Source of the DNA: Burkholderiaceae bacterium | GTDB lineage: Bacteria > Pseudomonadota > Gammaproteobacteria > Burkholderiales > Burkholderiaceae_C | Length of the DNA: 9,232 bases | Assembly: GCA_030726195.1 (NCBI GenBank) | Contig: JANREF010000068.1 | Location: forward strand, 1-9,232 | Direction: 5' to 3' | The notes under the pieces: generated by a model | What the model was told of the DNA's origin: nothing | Databases searched by the model: none | What the model saw: only the letters and a program-made list of their open reading frames with translations | Translations under genes and position numbers: made by a program | Part shown: piece by piece, positions 6,992 to 9,232 of the stretch | Layout: the number at the start of each line of letters is the position of its first letter | How positions within the stretch are numbered: position 1 is the stretch's first letter

Positions 6992-7588
6992 TTACGCTGC
7001 TTTCAAATCACCAGCCAAGCTGGACAGAGTGTCCAAGGCGATGTTGGTGTGGGCTGGGTAGTTGGTGTGGTCGCAGCCCAGCTTGCAGGCGGCACCGGCG
7101 TGCAGCGCTTTGACCATGGCAGGCGTGAACTCAAAGCGTACAAAGTGCACGGCTGATGTTTTCTCGTCTGTTTCACGGTCTAGGTCTTCGTCGGCAATGG
7201 CGTAGACACGCTCAAAACCTTCGACTTCTACAAAGCAGCGGTCTTCCACACCAATGAGGCGGGCCAGCTCACGCTTGCGCTCGTTGACATCGGTGTACTC
7301 GATGAGCATGGTGGCTTTCCAGTTGGTGCCGTCTGGTACCAAGGGCGCGTAGGCTTCAATTTCTTGCTCAATACCCTCTTCTTCAAACACTTTTTCAATA
7401 CGCAGCATTTCCTGAATTTGGTAGCGAATGGTGGTTTCGCTCTCAAACTGAAAGACGAAGTTTTCGCCCAAGCTCACGGTGCGCAGCTTGCGGTGTGCCA
7501 GCACCTCGCCTTTGTGCTCTTTGCGAAACTTGCTGTAGGCCTCAAGGGTCATGAGGTTGTCGCGTGTGATGTTGCCTGTGAGTTGCAT
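6992..7588 (-). CDS. DUF3501 family protein
   Basis: A 198-residue protein of a family without established biochemical function, recognised by RYQIQEMLRIEKVFEEEGI, YAPLVPDGTNWKATMLIEY, and ERKRELARLIGVEDR. It is soluble, acidic in the middle, with no signal peptide or membrane segment. The C-terminus holds a cysteine/histidine cluster, C168, C172, H174 and H180 (ACKLGCDHTNYPAH), that could bind metal; this is inference. The start is clear: GAGGA in minus-strand orientation (7600-7596) precedes ATG 7588 at normal spacing. It follows the Fe-S oxidoreductase by 29 bp, so the two are almost certainly cotranscribed. From general knowledge, DUF3501 genes commonly sit beside rubrerythrin and Fe-S oxidoreductase genes, suggesting a shared role in peroxide or iron handling. 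Confidence 0.9.
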   Translation of the reverse strand: MQLTGNITRDNLMTLEAYSKFRKEHKGEVLAHRKLRTVSLGENFVFQFESETTIRYQIQEMLRIEKVFEEEGIEQEIEAYAPLVPDGTNWKATMLIEYTDVNERKRELARLIGVEDRCFVEVEGFERVYAIADEDLDRETDEKTSAVHFVRFEFTPAMVKALHAGAACKLGCDHTNYPAHTNIALDTLSSLAGDLKAA

Positions 7589-7617
7589 GTTGAGTTCCTC
7601 AAGTGTGATGTGACAAA

Positions 7618-8970
7618 TTAATCGGGTAGGCCGTAGGCCTTGCGCACCAAGGTGAGCGGGTGCGCCAATTCGGGCGCGCCCAAGCCATTGACCTCAAAGC
7701 CTTGCGCAATGTGGTGACCACCCAGTGGGCAGTCTGAACTGATGAAGTCGGGCTTGGAGCCATCTTTCATATTGGCCATGGCCTTGAAGACGGGCTTGCC
7801 AATCTTCATGGCGGTTTGGTGGCCAAATTTCTTCACGCCGTAGGTACCGGCATGGCCGGAGCAGCGCTCAATGGTGTTGAGCGTGGTTTGCGGAATCATC
7901 TTGAGCATTTCTTCCGTCTTGCGGCCAATGTTTTGCACACGGCCATGACACGGGATTTGGTAGCTGATGTTGCCCAAAGGCTTGGGGAATTCTTCCTTGA
8001 GCAGGCCGTCGCGCTTGCGTGCCATGAGGTATTCAAACGGGTCCCACATGGCTGTTTGTACAGCCTTGACGGACTCGTCTTTGGGGAACATGAGCGGAAT
8101 CTCTTGCTTGAACATCAGCGTGCAGCTGGGTACGGCCGACAAGATGGCATAGCCGTCTGCAGCGTACTTGGCCAGCACAGGGATGTTGGCGTCCTTGCTC
8201 TTGGCCACGGCGTCCAAGTCGCCCAGCTCCAGCTTGGGCATGCCGCAGCACTGCTCTTTGTTCACGATGACGTATGGCACGTTGTTGTGGTCCAGCACCT
8301 TCAGCAAGTCCTGACCGATGCCGGGCTCGTTGTAGTTCACGTAGCAGGTGGAGTAAATGGCCACTTTGCCGGGGGTGCGCTCACCGTTGACCACCGGGTG
8401 CGCTGGGCTTTTCTCAGCGCTGGCGCGGAAGGTTTTGGTGGCCAGCTCTGGCAGCCACGCGTCGCGGTCTACGCCTAGGACGTTTTCCATGATGGCGCGC
8501 GCAGGCTTGGTTTTGTTGATGGCGTTGACCGCCTGCACCACGACGGGGATACCGGCCAGCATGCCGTGCGTGTCGGTGGATGCGAGCAATTGCTCAGCCT
8601 TGCCAACCTCGCCTTTTTTGAACTTGATGGCCTTGGCCCGCAGCATGGTGTGCGGGAAGTCCAGGTTCCATTCGTGCGGTGGCGTGTAGGGGCACTTGGT
8701 CATGTAGCACAAGTCGCACATGTAGCACTGATCAACGACTTTCCAGTAGTCGGCCTTGGCCACGCCGTCGACTTCCATGGTGGAGCTGTCGTCGACCAAG
8801 TCGAACAAGGTTGGGAACGAGCCGCACAAGCTCACGCAGCGGCGGCAGCCGTGGCAGATGTCAAAAATGCGCTCCAGCTCGTCGTACAACGCTTCTTCGT
8901 TGTAAAACTCTGGATTTTGCCAATCCAGAGGGTGGCGGGTTGGGGCTTCTAAGTTGCCTTCACGTGACAT
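7618..8970 (-). CDS. Fe-S oxidoreductase with two 4Fe-4S motifs and CCG-type domains (GlpC/HdrD-like)
   Basis: Predicted soluble electron-transfer protein of 450 residues. The N-terminal half has two cysteine sets typical of 4Fe-4S clusters: CHGCRRCVSLC (C39, C42, C45, C49) and CYMCDLCYMTKCP (C82, C85, C88, C93, with four residues before the last Cys). The C-terminal half has a first CCG-type region (C209, C241-C242-G, C283) and a second with C341, C370-S-G and C414, in which the second Cys of CCG is Ser. This is the architecture of GlpC, glycolate oxidase iron-sulfur and heterodisulfide reductase D subunits, but no flavin partner is adjacent. Instead it lies between rubrerythrin and DUF3501, so a role as electron donor to rubrerythrin is likely by inference. 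AGGGAG at 8982-8977 precedes ATG 8970 at 6 nt. No transmembrane segment is evident. Confidence 0.9.
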   Translation of the reverse strand: MSREGNLEAPTRHPLDWQNPEFYNEEALYDELERIFDICHGCRRCVSLCGSFPTLFDLVDDSSTMEVDGVAKADYWKVVDQCYMCDLCYMTKCPYTPPHEWNLDFPHTMLRAKAIKFKKGEVGKAEQLLASTDTHGMLAGIPVVVQAVNAINKTKPARAIMENVLGVDRDAWLPELATKTFRASAEKSPAHPVVNGERTPGKVAIYSTCYVNYNEPGIGQDLLKVLDHNNVPYVIVNKEQCCGMPKLELGDLDAVAKSKDANIPVLAKYAADGYAILSAVPSCTLMFKQEIPLMFPKDESVKAVQTAMWDPFEYLMARKRDGLLKEEFPKPLGNISYQIPCHGRVQNIGRKTEEMLKMIPQTTLNTIERCSGHAGTYGVKKFGHQTAMKIGKPVFKAMANMKDGSKPDFISSDCPLGGHHIAQGFEVNGLGAPELAHPLTLVRKAYGLPD

Positions 8971-9033
8971 GGGGCTCTCCCTTTTAGGTATTGAGTGCGG
9001 CGTTTACAAACGACAAATGACAACGACAAGCTG

Positions 9034-9047
9034 CGAATGACGAATGA
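9034..9047. repeat. Tandem 7-mer CGAATGA x2 in a GACAA-rich tract
   Basis: Two perfect adjacent copies of CGAATGA occupy 9034-9047. Just before them, GACAA recurs three times within 9012-9029, and again near 9060. A 12-bp inverted repeat, CGTTT-AC-AAACG, lies at 9001-9012. The tract lies in the leader of the Fe-S oxidoreductase gene. No function is recognised; it may be slippage-derived spacer. Confidence 0.5.
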
Positions 9048-9070
9048 AAAATGCCTGATGACAAGTGTTC

Positions 9071-9112
9071 AGCGAGACGCGCTGCAAGCGGATGCTTACA
9101 GCGCGAAACGCT
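9071..9112 (-). other. Strong intergenic RNA hairpin between rubrerythrin and Fe-S oxidoreductase genes
   Basis: Arms 9078-9089 and 9094-9105 pair over 12 positions around a 4-nt loop. In minus-strand RNA the only non-Watson-Crick position is a G-U wobble, which would be a C-A mismatch in plus-strand RNA, so the fold suits the operon transcript. A 3x3 internal loop then allows four more pairs (AGCG 9071-9074 with CGCT 9109-9112). No T-run follows on the minus strand, so it is not a canonical terminator; an mRNA processing or stabilising element is plausible. Confidence 0.6.
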
Positions 9113-9155
9113 CAAAACTCGCAATTAAAAATTGACGGGTTTACAGCGTGGTAGC

Positions 9156-9171
9156 GGTTGATTAATCAACC
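9156..9171. promoter_or_regulatory. Perfect 16-bp palindrome spanning the rubrerythrin stop codon
   Basis: GGTTGATTAATCAACC is a perfect 16-bp dyad and includes the last Asp codon and TAA of the upstream gene. It could be an operator for a dimeric regulator controlling the downstream Fe-S/DUF3501 genes, or a small hairpin (6 bp with a TTAA loop). No T-run follows on the minus strand. The smaller dyad CAATT-AAA-AATTG lies at 9122-9134. The regulator is unknown. Confidence 0.45.
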
Positions 9172-9232
9172 AACTCGGCCAAAGCCTTGGCGTAACGGTT
9201 GGCGTGTGAACGCTCAGCCTTGGCCAGGGTTT
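9162..9232 (-). CDS. Rubrerythrin family protein, C-terminal end only (5' end outside window)
   Basis: Only the last 22 codons are in the window, ending at TAA 9164-9162. They read TLAKAERSHANRYAKALAEL then VD, matching the final helix of the rubrerythrin four-helix diiron domain, where the Glu and His of AERSH are the expected iron ligands. Rubrerythrins reduce hydrogen peroxide to water. Classical ones carry a C-terminal rubredoxin domain with two CxxC pairs; here the stop codon comes about 13 residues after the ligand motif, so this is a form without C-terminal rubredoxin. It is the first visible gene of the minus-strand cluster, 191 bp upstream of the Fe-S oxidoreductase gene. Family assignment rests on a short segment plus context. 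Confidence 0.75.
   Translation of the reverse strand, partial: TLAKAERSHANRYAKALAELVD

Noticed and set aside
7816..8478. Plus-strand open frame opposite the Fe-S oxidoreductase gene
   Set aside because: Antisense shadow of a conserved multi-cysteine protein, with no motif or ribosome-binding site.
9037..9135. Possible 32-codon plus-strand ORF in the rubrerythrin/Fe-S gap
   Set aside because: No Shine-Dalgarno, no resemblance to anything known, and it crosses the operon hairpin; likely chance.

Overview
The window looks like chromosome from a betaproteobacterium, most likely Burkholderiales and probably Comamonadaceae. This is inferred from protein style (a DinB with a long insertion after the GGGR motif, and the rubrerythrin / Fe-S oxidoreductase / DUF3501 cluster), moderately high GC by eye, and gene density. 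No mobile element, CRISPR array, tRNA or rRNA was seen. Most of the content is core metabolism and stress defence.

Plus strand, 1-3764: the 3' third of ppc (phosphoenolpyruvate carboxylase), complete argH (argininosuccinate lyase) ending in a strong intrinsic terminator, then an FMN-dependent L-lactate dehydrogenase-type gene (lldD). The best candidate lldD promoter overlaps the argH terminator. Plus strand, 3816-6127: dinB (DNA polymerase IV) overlaps, by ATGA, an acetylpolyamine amidohydrolase of the histone-deacetylase superfamily. That gene runs 42 bp into the convergent gene yaaA.

Minus strand, 9232 down to 6086: the last codons of a rubrerythrin that ends after the diiron helix with no rubredoxin domain; a 191-bp non-coding gap rich in symmetry; a 450-residue Fe-S oxidoreductase with two 4Fe-4S motifs and two CCG-type regions; DUF3501; a probable intrinsic terminator; then yaaA, a peroxide-stress protein. 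Together these read as a peroxide and iron defence block. The Fe-S protein is a plausible electron donor that replaces the missing rubredoxin domain (inference).

The most interesting parts are the rubredoxin-less rubrerythrin/Fe-S/DUF3501 cassette with its structured intergenic region, and yaaA lying directly behind a terminator. The plus-strand genes are ordinary apart from their unusual junctions.
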